Source: Novosphingobium mangrovisedimenti (lineage in GTDB: Bacteria; Pseudomonadota; Alphaproteobacteria; Sphingomonadales; Sphingomonadaceae). Taken from it: DNA of 64,000 nt. The position numbers and the translations under genes were made by a program. Under the pieces are notes generated by a model, which saw only the letters and a list, made by a program, of their open reading frames with translations, was not told the DNA's origin and made no database searches. Below, one piece after another: positions 50,887 to 59,538 of the stretch (positions within the stretch are counted from its first letter, which is position 1; every line of letters starts with the position of its first letter). The stretch spans positions 84,818 through 148,817 of the forward strand of contig NZ_JANZXA010000013.1 of NCBI RefSeq assembly GCF_025153475.1, read 5' to 3'.

Positions 50887-53800
50887 TGGCGGTCTCCCCA
50901 TCGTCCGCATCCGGTGTTCGGGCAGGATGGCCCAGGTCGCCCGCTTCGCGTTCGGCCTTGCTCTCGCCAAACCGTTCGTAGAGCATCGGCAACAGGATCA
51001 GCGTGAGCAGCGTCGAGGAGACGAGGCCGCCGATCACGACGATGGCCAGTGGCTTCTGGATTTCCGAACCCGGTCCGGTGGCAAAGAGCAGCGGGACGAG
51101 GCCGAAGGCGGCGATCGAGGCCGTCATCAGTACCGGCCGCAGGCGGCGTTCCGCGCCCCGGCGCACCGCTTCGGCCAGCGGCATGCCGCTCTCGCGCAGT
51201 TGCCGGAAGTAGCTCACCATCACCAGCCCGTTGAGCACCGCGATGCCGAGCAGGGCGATGAAGCCGACCGAGGCCGGGACCGAGAGATATTCGCCCGAGA
51301 CCGCCAGCGAGAGCATTCCGCCCACGACCGCGAAGGGGATGTTGAGCAGGATCAGCAGCGATGCCCGCATCGAGGACAGCGTCGCGTAGAGGACGATGAA
51401 GATCATCACGAGCGAGATCGGCAGCACGACCATGAGGCGGGCGGAGGCGCGCTGCTGATTCTCGAACTGGCCGCCCCAGACGATGCGGTAGCCCGGCGGC
51501 AGCTGCACGTTGCGGCCGATGTCAGCCTTGGCTTCCTCGACGTAGCCGACGAGGTCGCGGCCCGAGACGAAGGCCTGGACGAGCGCGAAGCGTGAGCCGT
51601 TCTCGTGTTCCAGCTTCACCGGGCCCTCGACGCGTTCGACGCGGGCGACGTCGCTGGCCCGCACGAGCTGGCCGCCCGGCGTGCGATAGAGCTGGTCGGC
51701 GAAGGCCTGCGGGGCAAGCCGCTCGCCTTCGCCGCGGATGACGAGGGGGATGCGGCGGATGCCGTCGTTGACTACGCCGGCGTGCACGCCTTCGACCTGC
51801 GCCCGCATGGCGTCCTGCAACTGGTTGACCGGCATGCCCAGGCGTCCGGCGGCCACCCGGTCGATGTCCAGCTGGAGGTAGTCCACGCGGTCGTTGGCGA
51901 CGGTCATCGCCTCGCTGGTGCCGGGAATGGCTTCCAGCCGGGTCTGGATCTGTCCGGCGAGCCGCGCCAGTTCGTCGAGGTCGGGACCGAACAGCTTGAT
52001 GGCAAGGTCGCCGCGCGCGCCGGTCAGCATTTCGGAGATGCGCATCTCGATCGGCTGGGTGAAGCTGGGTTCGATCCCGGGCAGGTCCGCCAGCGCCTTG
52101 CGCAGCTGTTCGACCAGCCAGTCCTTGTCGGACACGCGCCATTCGTCGCGCGGCTTGAGCTTGAGGAAGCTGTCGGTCTCGTTGAGGCCCATGGGGTCGA
52201 GCCCGAGTTCGTCCGAACCCACGCGGGCGATCACCTCGGTCACTTCGGGCACCTGCGAAAGCAGCGCCTTCTGCACCTTGAGGTCGCCTTCCACGCTGTG
52301 TTCGAGCGAGATCGACGGCAGCTTGGTGAGCTGTACGATCACCGAGCCTTCGTCCATCGTCGGCAGGAAGGTCTTGCCGGTGACGGAATAGGCCGCGCCG
52401 GTGACGAGCAGGGAGATGCCCGCCACGGTATAGACCAGTCGCTTGCGGGCGAAGGCGCCTGCCAGCAGCGCGGCATAGCGCGGCCCGATCTGGCGCATCA
52501 GCCAGGGTTCGTGATGGCCCCCGTCGGCGCGCAGCTTGAGGACGTAGAGCGCCATCACCGGCACCAGCGTCAGCGACAGGACGAGGGCGGAGAGCAGGGC
52601 GAGCACGATGGTCAGTGCCACCGGCGCGAAGAGCTTGCCCTCCAGCCCCTGCAGCGTCAGCAGCGGCAGGAAGACCAGCGCGATGATCGCCATGCCCGAG
52701 GCCACCGGCTTGGCGACTTCGGAAGCGGCGACGAAGATGTTGTGCAGCTTGCTCATGCGGGCGTGCTTGGGATCGGACAGGCGCTCGACGACGTTCTCGA
52801 CCACGACCACCGCGCCGTCGACCAGCATGCCCACCGCGATCGCCAGTCCGCCAAGGCTCATCAGGTTCGCGGTCAGTCCGATCGATCGCATGAAGATGAA
52901 CGTCAGCAGCGCGGCCATCGGCAGGGCGAGCGCCACGATCACCGATGCGCGCACGTCGCCGAGGAACAGCAGCAGCAGGACCACGACGAGCAGCGTCGCC
53001 TCGATCAGCGCTTCCTCCACCGTGCCCACGGCACGTTCGATGAGATTGGAGCGGTCGTAGAACACCGAAACGGTCATGCCGGCGGGCATGCTCGGCTGGA
53101 GTTCGGCAAGGCGCTGCTTCACGCCGGCCACGACCTGGGCGGCGTCGGCCCCGCGCAGGCCGATGACCAGCCCCTCGACCGTTTCGCCTTTGCCGTCGCG
53201 GGTCACCGCGCCGTAGCGGGTGAGGCTTCCGCTGGTCACGCGGGCGACGTCGCCCACACGCACGACACGGCTGCCATCCGAGCGCACCACGACGGCGGAA
53301 AGGTCGTCCAGCGTCCGGATCGCCCCGGTGGCGCGCACGATCAGCGCTTCCTCGCCCGCGACGAGGCGGCCGGCGCCGTCGTTGCGGTTCGAGGCCTCGA
53401 TCGCGGCCTGCAGGTCGGAAACCGAAAGGTTCGCGCCGGCGAGGGCGGTCGTGTCGGGAACCACCTCGAAGGTCTCGACGAGGCCGCCCAGAGCATTGAC
53501 GTCGGCGACGCCGGGCACGGTACGCAGCGCCGGCCGGATCACCCAGTCGAGCGTGCGCCGCTTCTCGGCGAGGCTCTGCGGCCCTTCCAGCGTGAACATG
53601 TACATGTCCGAAAGCGGCGTGGAGATCGGGGCCATGCCGCCCGAGACCGTGGCCGGCAGGTCCGCCATCACGCCGTTGAGCCGCTCGGCGACCTGGCTGC
53701 GCGCCCAGTAGATGTCGGTTCCGTCGGCGAAGTCGATAGTGATGTCGGCAATGGCGTACTTGCCCATCGAGCGCAGGTTGGTCTGCTTGGGAATGCCCAG

Positions 53801-54019
53801 CATTTCCATCTCGATCGGCGTGATCACCCGGCTTTCGACTTCCTCGGGCGTCATGCCCGGCGCCTTGAGGATGATCTTTACCTGCGTGGAGCTGATGTCC
53901 GGAAAGGCGTCGATCGGCAGGCGCATGAAAGCCCAGGCGCCCAGGCCGGCAAGGCCAAGGGCCAGGCCGAGCACGGCCAGGCGCATCGAGAGCGCGCGTT
54001 CAACAAGCTTGCTCAGCAT
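50879..54019 (-). CDS. czcA: HME-RND heavy metal efflux pump CzcA/CusA family
   Basis: Inner-membrane proton-driven pump of heavy metal RND type, 1046 residues. Twelve helices and two periplasmic loops are recognisable, with PIDAFPDISSTQVKI, YDRSNLIERAVGTVEEALIEA and GFIALLGIAVLNGLVMVSYF. Helix 4 reads AVGMLVDGAVVVVEN: Asp401 and Glu408 of the proton relay are kept but the first Asp of CzcA (DFG) is Ala395. This substitution makes the metal uncertain (Zn/Cd/Co versus Cu/Ag). The start follows the czcB stop by 3 bp. Confidence 0.93.
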   Translation of the reverse strand: MLSKLVERALSMRLAVLGLALGLAGLGAWAFMRLPIDAFPDISSTQVKIILKAPGMTPEEVESRVITPIEMEMLGIPKQTNLRSMGKYAIADITIDFADGTDIYWARSQVAERLNGVMADLPATVSGGMAPISTPLSDMYMFTLEGPQSLAEKRRTLDWVIRPALRTVPGVADVNALGGLVETFEVVPDTTALAGANLSVSDLQAAIEASNRNDGAGRLVAGEEALIVRATGAIRTLDDLSAVVVRSDGSRVVRVGDVARVTSGSLTRYGAVTRDGKGETVEGLVIGLRGADAAQVVAGVKQRLAELQPSMPAGMTVSVFYDRSNLIERAVGTVEEALIEATLLVVVLLLLFLGDVRASVIVALALPMAALLTFIFMRSIGLTANLMSLGGLAIAVGMLVDGAVVVVENVVERLSDPKHARMSKLHNIFVAASEVAKPVASGMAIIALVFLPLLTLQGLEGKLFAPVALTIVLALLSALVLSLTLVPVMALYVLKLRADGGHHEPWLMRQIGPRYAALLAGAFARKRLVYTVAGISLLVTGAAYSVTGKTFLPTMDEGSVIVQLTKLPSISLEHSVEGDLKVQKALLSQVPEVTEVIARVGSDELGLDPMGLNETDSFLKLKPRDEWRVSDKDWLVEQLRKALADLPGIEPSFTQPIEMRISEMLTGARGDLAIKLFGPDLDELARLAGQIQTRLEAIPGTSEAMTVANDRVDYLQLDIDRVAAGRLGMPVNQLQDAMRAQVEGVHAGVVNDGIRRIPLVIRGEGERLAPQAFADQLYRTPGGQLVRASDVARVERVEGPVKLEHENGSRFALVQAFVSGRDLVGYVEEAKADIGRNVQLPPGYRIVWGGQFENQQRASARLMVVLPISLVMIFIVLYATLSSMRASLLILLNIPFAVVGGMLSLAVSGEYLSVPASVGFIALLGIAVLNGLVMVSYFRQLRESGMPLAEAVRRGAERRLRPVLMTASIAAFGLVPLLFATGPGSEIQKPLAIVVIGGLVSSTLLTLILLPMLYERFGESKAEREAGDLGHPARTPDADDGETANA

Positions 54020-54022
54020 GGC

Positions 54023-55159
54023 TTACTGTCCCGCCAGCACGGACTTGAGTTCGGCAATGCCGCTGACCGCGACGGGTTCGCCCTTCTTCAATCCTTCCGC
54101 GATGATCGCGCGGCCCCCGGCATTGGCGACAACGTCGACCTTGCGCCGGGCGAAGCGCTGCTCGCCCTTGGGCCCGGATTCCTTCACGAAGACATAGTCT
54201 TGCCCGTCGATCCGGGTGACCGCCGCCGAGGGTACGGAAAACCCCGTGCGCCCGGCCTGCTCCGCATCGCCGCTGATGATCGCCATCACGCCCTGCCCGG
54301 GGATGATGCCCGGGGCGGCATCGAGGCTGGCCTTGGCCGCGATCGAGCGGGTCTGCGGATCGAGCGAGGCGCCCACGGAAAGCAGCTTGCCCGTGGCCAT
54401 GGCACCGTCGCTGCCCGAAATGGGAACGCTGACCTGCATGCCGGGGCGAACCTTGCCCGCGAGGTGGCCGGGCACTTGCAGGTCCAGCGTGAGGGCGGCG
54501 GTGTTTTCCACCACGAACGGGGCCATCTCGCCTCCGACAGGGCCGCCCGTCTCGATCGAGACGCGAGCGATTCGGCCGGTGATCGGTGCTCTCAGGGTGA
54601 CGGTGCCGTCCTGTCCGGCCCCGGCGAGCGACAGGAGCCGCCGGTTTTCCGCCACCGTGGCTTCGGAACGGCGCAGCGCGGCCCTGGCGGCGTCGGCGCG
54701 GGCGCCGGCGACGATGCCTTCGCGCGCGAGCGTATCGAGGCGTTGGGCATTCGCGCGGTCGAGCGCGAGGTCTGCCTGCGCGCGGGCGAGATCGGCGCCG
54801 AACTGCACCGGCTCCGCAGCGCGCACGACCGCGAGCGGCTGCCCCTGGCGGACCTGCTCGCCTTCGAGGACGAGCACCCTGACGGCGGTTCCGGCGAAAG
54901 GCGTGGTTACCGCGACACGCGCCGATGGCGGCAGCGAAACCTGGCCGGGCACGGTTCCCAGCGGGACCGCGTCCGCCGCCTGCGCCGGTTCGAGCCGGAT
55001 ACCCAGCTTGCTCACCTGCTCGGGGCTCAGCACTCCCGGATCGGTGGCCGGGGCTTCCTGGCCCTGATCCGGTGTCGGGGAGGGCGCGAAGGCGTAATAG
55101 CCGAATGCGGCCACGGCCAGCAGGGCGGCAGTGCCGCCGGCAAGGAGTTTCCTGTCCAT
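54023..55159 (-). CDS. czcB: RND efflux periplasmic adaptor (CzcB-like)
   Basis: Periplasmic adaptor linking pump and channel, 378 residues. N-terminal anchor helix (KLLAGGTAALLAVAAFGYYAF), lipoyl-like hybrid (VRVLVLEGEQVRQGQPLAVV), a short helical hairpin, and beta-barrel with RAPITGRIARVSIETGG. No His-rich N-terminal metal-binding extension is seen. First gene of the operon. Upstream region carries the TGTCAG sites. Confidence 0.9.
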   Translation of the reverse strand: MDRKLLAGGTAALLAVAAFGYYAFAPSPTPDQGQEAPATDPGVLSPEQVSKLGIRLEPAQAADAVPLGTVPGQVSLPPSARVAVTTPFAGTAVRVLVLEGEQVRQGQPLAVVRAAEPVQFGADLARAQADLALDRANAQRLDTLAREGIVAGARADAARAALRRSEATVAENRRLLSLAGAGQDGTVTLRAPITGRIARVSIETGGPVGGEMAPFVVENTAALTLDLQVPGHLAGKVRPGMQVSVPISGSDGAMATGKLLSVGASLDPQTRSIAAKASLDAAPGIIPGQGVMAIISGDAEQAGRTGFSVPSAAVTRIDGQDYVFVKESGPKGEQRFARRKVDVVANAGGRAIIAEGLKKGEPVAVSGIAELKSVLAGQ

Positions 55160-55182
55160 TCGCGAGTTGATGGCCTGTAATC

Positions 55183-55223
55183 CTGACAGGAGACTGTCAG
55201 TTTCGGCTCCTATTGTCAGTTTC
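55183..55223. promoter_or_regulatory. probable response-regulator operator between czcB and its regulator
   Basis: A perfect inverted pair CTGACA-N6-TGTCAG (55183-55200) and a second TGTCAGTTTC (55214-55223) repeating the one at 55195-55204 at a 19-bp interval. TGACA-N-TGTCA half-sites resemble the box bound by CusR/CopR-type regulators. It lies in the 113-bp divergent promoter. Confidence 0.6.
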
Positions 55224-55272
55224 AGTGGAAACGGCAAAACCGTGGTCGAAAGTTTTGGGAAAGGAACAGCCC

Positions 55273-55929
55273 TTGCGCGTCCTCCTCGTCGAAGATGATG
55301 AACAGCTGGCATCGCGCCTGTCCGACCGCCTGCGCGGCGCAGGCTTTGCCGTCGATGTCGCGCGGGGGCGCGAAGACGGGGAGGCATGGCCCGACATGGA
55401 CAAGATGGCCGCGATCATTCTCGATCTCGGCCTGCCCGACGGGTCCGGCATGGACCTGCTCGCCTACTGGCGCGACCGCAAGGTCGATTGCCCCATCCTC
55501 ATCCTCACCGCGCGCGGCAGCTGGCAGGACAAGGTTTCCGGGCTCAATGCCGGGGCCGACGACTTCGTGGTCAAGCCGGTGCGCTTCGAGGAACTGCTGG
55601 CACGCCTCCATGCACTGCTGCGCCGGCAGGGCGGCAGCCGCGATACCTGGATCGAAAATGCCGGGTTGCGGCTCGATCCGATCGGCGGCGATGTCGAACG
55701 CGACGGACAGCCGGTCTCGCTGAGCAAGCAGGAGTTCCGCCTGCTCAACCTGTTCATGCGTCGGCCGGGGCAGGTCCTCTCGCAAGTCGACATCGTCGAG
55801 CAGCTCTACGACCTCGACAGCCATCGCGATCCCAACGCGGTCGAGGTGCTGGTCTCGCGCCTGCGCCGCAAGATCGGCGGCGAGCGGATCCAGACGCTGC
55901 GCGGCCTCGGTTACAGGTTCGGCAAGTGA
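55273..55929 (+). CDS. OmpR/PhoB-family response regulator, heavy metal-type
   Basis: DNA-binding response regulator, 218 residues. Receiver domain: acidic pair VEDDE, phosphoacceptor Asp51 (ILDLGLPDG), Thr79 and Lys101. The winged-helix C-domain has LSKQEFRLLNLFMRRPGQVLSQ and HRDPNAVEVLVSRLRRKIG. The TTG at 55273, with AAAGGA upstream, starts right at MRVLLVEDD; longer TTG/GTG starts exist at 55213, 55225 and 55255. Divergent from czcB and coupled to the kinase. Confidence 0.88.
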   Translation: MRVLLVEDDEQLASRLSDRLRGAGFAVDVARGREDGEAWPDMDKMAAIILDLGLPDGSGMDLLAYWRDRKVDCPILILTARGSWQDKVSGLNAGADDFVVKPVRFEELLARLHALLRRQGGSRDTWIENAGLRLDPIGGDVERDGQPVSLSKQEFRLLNLFMRRPGQVLSQVDIVEQLYDLDSHRDPNAVEVLVSRLRRKIGGERIQTLRGLGYRFGK

Positions 55930-57323
55930 AGGCCGCGCTGTCCGCCTTTGCCCGGCGCTGGCAGTGGCGCAGCCTGCGGGTGCGCATCCTGCTGGCGACG
56001 CTGCTGTGGGTCACGCTCGGGATCGGGGGGATCTGGTTCTCGGCGACGCGCCTGTTCGTCAAGCACGTCGAGGAGCAGTACCACGAGGAACTGGCGGTCC
56101 ACATCAAGGAACTGGCCGCGCTGGTGCGTCTCGACAGCAATGGCAAGCTGAGCATGGACCGCCCGCTGTCGGACCCGCGCTATCTCGTTCCGCTCTCGGG
56201 GTTCTACTGGCAGGTGAGCGTCGATGGCGGTCACGTCATGCGCTCGGCGTCGATGACGCGCGGCATGCTCGACGAACATGTCGCCCATGACAGCTCGATC
56301 CATCACCACATCGAAAAAGGGCCGACGGGCCCGGCGATCACTTATGGTTTCATCGAAAAGGCGCCCGGCCACGGGGACGTTCACTATGTCATCGCGACCG
56401 ACGAGCGGCTGCTGGACGAAACCGTCGCCAGTTTCACCCGCGAGCTGACCTTGTGGCTCGCGGCGCTGGCACTGGCGCTGCTGGCGACGGGCCTGGCCGT
56501 GATTTCCTTCGGCCTGCGGCCGCTGGACAGGCTGGCGGCCGCGACGGCGCGGTTGCGGAGCGGGAGCGCGGGGCGGCTGGAAGGCAACTATCCCACCGAG
56601 ATCGCGCCGCTCGTTTCGGACATCAACGTGTTCATCGAACATAACGGCAAGATCGTCGAGCGCGCGCGCGTCGAGGCGGGGAACCTGGCGCATGCGCTCA
56701 GGACGCCGCTGGCGGTGATAACCGACGAGGCCGAGCGACTCAGCCAGTCGGAGGCGACGGCCGCTGCCGGCAAGGTCCTGCTGGAACAGTCGCAGGCCAT
56801 GGTGCACCAGATCGACTATCAGCTCGCCCGTGCGCGCTCGGCGGTGGGTGCGCAGGGGCCGGGCACGGTCAGCCGTCTGGGCGAGGTCCTCGCACCGATC
56901 CTGTCCGCCATGCAGCGCCTGCACCGCGATCGCAGCTTCGTGGCCGTGGGCCTGCCGGACCCGGACATGACCTTGCCGATCGACCCGGTGGACCTGTCCG
57001 AGCTGTTCTCCATCGTCATCGACAATGCCGGCAAGTGGAGCCGCGAGGAAGTGCGGATCGCGGTCGAGGCCGGGCCGGAGGGCCTGTGCGTGAGCATTAC
57101 CGACGATGGCCCGGGCCTGACCGCGGAGCAGGCTGTGGCCGCATTCGACATCGGCACGCGCTTCGACGCCGAGCGGCCGGGGTCCGGCCTCGGCCTTGCG
57201 ATCGCGCGTGACATTGCGGATGCCTATGGCCTGCGAATCCGACTGTCCGAGCGGCCAGACGGTGCCAGCGGGGTGCGGGCGGGGATCTTCTTCCCCTACA
57301 ACGGCCGGCCTAGCGAACAGTAG
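55926..57323 (+). CDS. sensor histidine kinase, probable metal sensor
   Basis: Membrane histidine kinase, 465 residues. Two TM helices (about 19-41 and 167-195) enclose a periplasmic sensor that is rich in histidine (His103, 118, 121, 126-128, 149, 153). H-box His256 is in NLAHALRTPLAV; the ATP domain has IDNAGKWS, DDGPGLT and GSGLGLAIARDI. GTG 55926 overlaps the regulator stop (GTGA). The pair presumably controls the divergent czcBAC operon. Confidence 0.88.
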   Translation: MKAALSAFARRWQWRSLRVRILLATLLWVTLGIGGIWFSATRLFVKHVEEQYHEELAVHIKELAALVRLDSNGKLSMDRPLSDPRYLVPLSGFYWQVSVDGGHVMRSASMTRGMLDEHVAHDSSIHHHIEKGPTGPAITYGFIEKAPGHGDVHYVIATDERLLDETVASFTRELTLWLAALALALLATGLAVISFGLRPLDRLAAATARLRSGSAGRLEGNYPTEIAPLVSDINVFIEHNGKIVERARVEAGNLAHALRTPLAVITDEAERLSQSEATAAAGKVLLEQSQAMVHQIDYQLARARSAVGAQGPGTVSRLGEVLAPILSAMQRLHRDRSFVAVGLPDPDMTLPIDPVDLSELFSIVIDNAGKWSREEVRIAVEAGPEGLCVSITDDGPGLTAEQAVAAFDIGTRFDAERPGSGLGLAIARDIADAYGLRIRLSERPDGASGVRAGIFFPYNGRPSEQ

Positions 57324-57564
57324 GCATCTGGCCGCGACATGCCGACGGCAGCGCGGGCTTGAACCTTGCGAGCGCGTGCCTTGCCTGTTCGCGATGTCGG
57401 GAAACTGGATGCCCCGCGAGGATTAATAGTTCTGACCGGGCAAGTCCTCAGGCGTTCGCAGAAGTGCAGGAAAATCAGTATCTCCCGACGGGTATAGTTC
57501 GCTCGCTTTCGTTGACGTTCGGCTAGAACCACCATATTCCGTGGGGACGAATGTGGGGGCAGCC

Positions 57565-58863
57565 GTGGGCAAACTGACCGTTGCGAAAGTGAGGAGCGCG
57601 AAGCCGCGAATCGGGGCTGACGGCGTGCCGACCAGGGCGACGTTTCAGGACGGGGACGGCCTTTTCCTACTCTGCGCACCCACGGGCGCCAAGTCATGGA
57701 TGCTGCGAGTACAGGTCGAAGGTAAGCGACGAGATATCGGTCTCGGGGCTGTGGATCTGGATGGCGTCGGCCGGAATGCCTTTGCCGAAGGTGATAACCG
57801 CCTGGAAGAAACCCCGCTCATGCTGCGTAAGCAACTGACGCTGGCGGAGGCGCGCGAAAAGGCTGCCGCTTTACGAAAGCTGGCCAAAGCCGGCGCGAAC
57901 CCCGTTGGCGAGCGTGATCGGTTGCGCTCCAGAGTGCCCACTTTCGCCGAAGCCGTCACCGAGGCGCACACGGCGCTGTCCGCAGGCTGGGCTGATCGAA
58001 CCGCCAAGGCCTTTCTTGCGTCCCTGCAAGAGCACGCGATTCCAAAGCTGGGCACCATGAGGGTGGACGCGATCGGCAGTGCCGAGGTGATAACGGCTTT
58101 GGACCCGATCTGGACCGGCAAGCCTGTCATGGCGCGGAAGGTGCGAAGCCGGATCGGCCAGGTCCTTGCGTTCGCAAAGGCTCGCGGCTGGCGGAAGGAA
58201 TCCCTGCCCGACGCCCGTGAGCTGCGTTCCGGCCTTTCCAAGCAGAAGCGTGGCGGCAATTTCCGAGCAATGCCGTTTGCAGACGTTCCCGCATTTGTCG
58301 CGGACGAGCTGGCAAAGCATGTGACTGCCAGCCGCTATGCCATGCTCTTCGGCATTCTCACTGCGGCGCGTTCCGGCGAGGTGCGTCAGGCCACCTGGAA
58401 GCAAGTCGACCTCAAGGCGAAAACCTGGACACGCTCAGCAGCAATGATGAAGATGAACGTCGATCATGTTGTCACGCTGTCCGAGGCAGCGGTTGCATTG
58501 CTCGAACGCTTCACGCCGAAGGACCTTCGGGAGGGTATCATTTTCCCGGGCACGCGAGGCAAGGCGTTGTCCGATATGTCGCTGACCAAAGTGATCCGCT
58601 CGGCTGGTAGTGACGAGACGATGCATGGGTTCCGCTCGTCGTTTCGCGACTGGGCGGCCGAGAAGATGCCCACCATTCCCGCGATGGTGGCCGAGATGGC
58701 GCTTGCTCACAAAGTGGGAACAGCCACGGAGCAAGCATACCTCCGGACTGATCTGAGGGATATGCGCCGGGATTTACTCGAAGGGTGGGGACGATTCGTG
58801 GCACCGAGTTTGTCCGGCACGACAGAGAACGTGATTGCGCTGGAGCGGGCAAAGAAGGTTTAG
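57565..58863 (+). CDS. tyrosine-type site-specific integrase
   Basis: Phage/island integrase, 432 residues from GTG 57565. N-terminal DUF4102-type segment (KVRSAKPRIGADGVPTRATFQDGDGLFLLC...SWMLRVQVEGKRRDIGLG), SAM-like core-binding domain, and the catalytic domain with Arg in AARSGEVRQATW, His-x2-Arg in MHGFRSSFRDWA, and the terminal Tyr in TATEQAYLRTD. Earlier GTG starts at 57541 and 57553 are possible; all three GTGs lie in 12-bp spaced GTGGGG-type repeats. It defines the left end of the island. Confidence 0.93.
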   Translation: MGKLTVAKVRSAKPRIGADGVPTRATFQDGDGLFLLCAPTGAKSWMLRVQVEGKRRDIGLGAVDLDGVGRNAFAEGDNRLEETPLMLRKQLTLAEAREKAAALRKLAKAGANPVGERDRLRSRVPTFAEAVTEAHTALSAGWADRTAKAFLASLQEHAIPKLGTMRVDAIGSAEVITALDPIWTGKPVMARKVRSRIGQVLAFAKARGWRKESLPDARELRSGLSKQKRGGNFRAMPFADVPAFVADELAKHVTASRYAMLFGILTAARSGEVRQATWKQVDLKAKTWTRSAAMMKMNVDHVVTLSEAAVALLERFTPKDLREGIIFPGTRGKALSDMSLTKVIRSAGSDETMHGFRSSFRDWAAEKMPTIPAMVAEMALAHKVGTATEQAYLRTDLRDMRRDLLEGWGRFVAPSLSGTTENVIALERAKKV

Positions 58864-58945
58864 CCAGCCGCGATCCGGGTGGCATCGCCTGGCAGGCAGA
58901 TCATGGCTCCCCGTTGCCTCGTGCAAGCTGCCTGTCGCCCGCGAC

Positions 58946-59131
58946 CTAGACCTTACTCAGGGCAAGTTCAACAAGCCGTCTGATCGCTTCTGACCGCGGC
59001 TGATCGATGGAACTTGCATATTCCTCGATCCGCGCCGTGAGGGCAGGTGGAGAACGAAAAGAGACCATGGGGTCCATCCCCGTCGCCGGACGGCCTCTTT
59101 TTTTCGTATTACGTTTTTCCGTTGACGACAT
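58946..59131 (-). CDS. ribbon-helix-helix (CopG/Arc-like) DNA-binding protein
   Basis: Small DNA-binding protein, 61 residues. A basic N-terminal arm (KRNTKKRGRPATG) precedes a beta-strand MVSFRSPP and two helices (ALTARIEEYASSI and PRSEAIRRLVELAL), the RHH layout. No toxin partner is adjacent. The upstream region carries tandem ATTACGT repeats, a plausible autoregulatory site. Confidence 0.82.
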   Translation of the reverse strand: MSSTEKRNTKKRGRPATGMDPMVSFRSPPALTARIEEYASSIDQPRSEAIRRLVELALSKV

Positions 59132-59150
59132 AGTAATTACGTATTACGTA
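59108..59150. promoter_or_regulatory. ATTACGT repeats and promoter between the RHH gene and the next operon
   Basis: Two exact tandem ATTACGT copies (59136-59149) and a third at 59108-59114. A sigma70-like TTGACG (59122) and TACGTA (59145), 17 bp apart, overlap them, directing rightward transcription. Fits repression by the RHH protein. Confidence 0.55.
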
Positions 59151-59158
59151 AAAAACAG

Positions 59159-59190
59159 AACGGCGCAAGGGCTGCCACCCAAGCGCCGTT
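59159..59190 (+). other. leader hairpin upstream of the 41-residue gene
   Basis: 8-bp stem AACGGCGC/GCGCCGTT, 16-nt loop, ending 32 nt before the ATG 59223. Followed by ACAACCGATC and GGAGATC. Confidence 0.55.
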
Positions 59191-59222
59191 CCTGACCACA
59201 ACCGATCGTAAGGAGATCTGGC

Positions 59223-59348
59223 CATGGCTTCGCAGCCCATTACCCCTTTGCGTCACAACTTTCCATCCGCCGTAGAAGCGGATGACGAGCTTATCGCCGA
59301 ATTGCGGGAGCAGCTTGCTCGAGCAATGCGCGACTCCGGCGCGCGGTA
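59223..59348 (+). CDS. 41-residue small protein
   Basis: Small open frame starting ATGGCTTCG and ending TAA. The 41-residue product begins MASQPITPLRHNF and has a charged helix (VEADDELIAELREQLARAMRDS). An excellent AAGGAGAT ribosome site sits 7 bp upstream. No family recognised. Confidence 0.6.
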
Positions 59349-59473
59349 ACCGAGATCCATTGCGGCAACAGCCTCTGAATTTTCGCTGAGGACGGCCGAC
59401 CGCGTCGTCCGCGTCTTGGCGAACTCTGCTGCTGCGCGCCGTGGGGATCAAGCGTCCCTTAGTCCAAAACACA

Positions 59474-59507
59474 GGCCGGGCAGGCCGTCTTACCTCCCAG
59501 CCCGGCC
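59474..59507 (+). other. leader hairpin upstream of the 174-residue gene
   Basis: 8-bp stem GGCCGGGC/GCCCGGCC, ending 31 nt before ATG 59539 and followed by GCAACCGATC and GGAGATC as in the leader at 59159. Confidence 0.55.
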
Positions 59508-59538
59508 CTAACCGCAACCGATCCAGTGGAGATCAGTT

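Noticed and set aside
51605..55180. A 1191-codon plus-strand frame opposite czcA and czcB
   Set aside because: Antisense shadow of strongly supported pump genes; composition is His/Arg/Asp-rich without any recognisable domain.
57324..57540. tRNA gene as integration target next to the integrase
   Set aside because: I could not fold any cloverleaf or find a T-loop motif in this segment.
58946..59348. Toxin-antitoxin pair of the RHH protein and the 41-residue product
   Set aside because: The two genes are divergent rather than co-directional, and the small product has no toxin-like feature.
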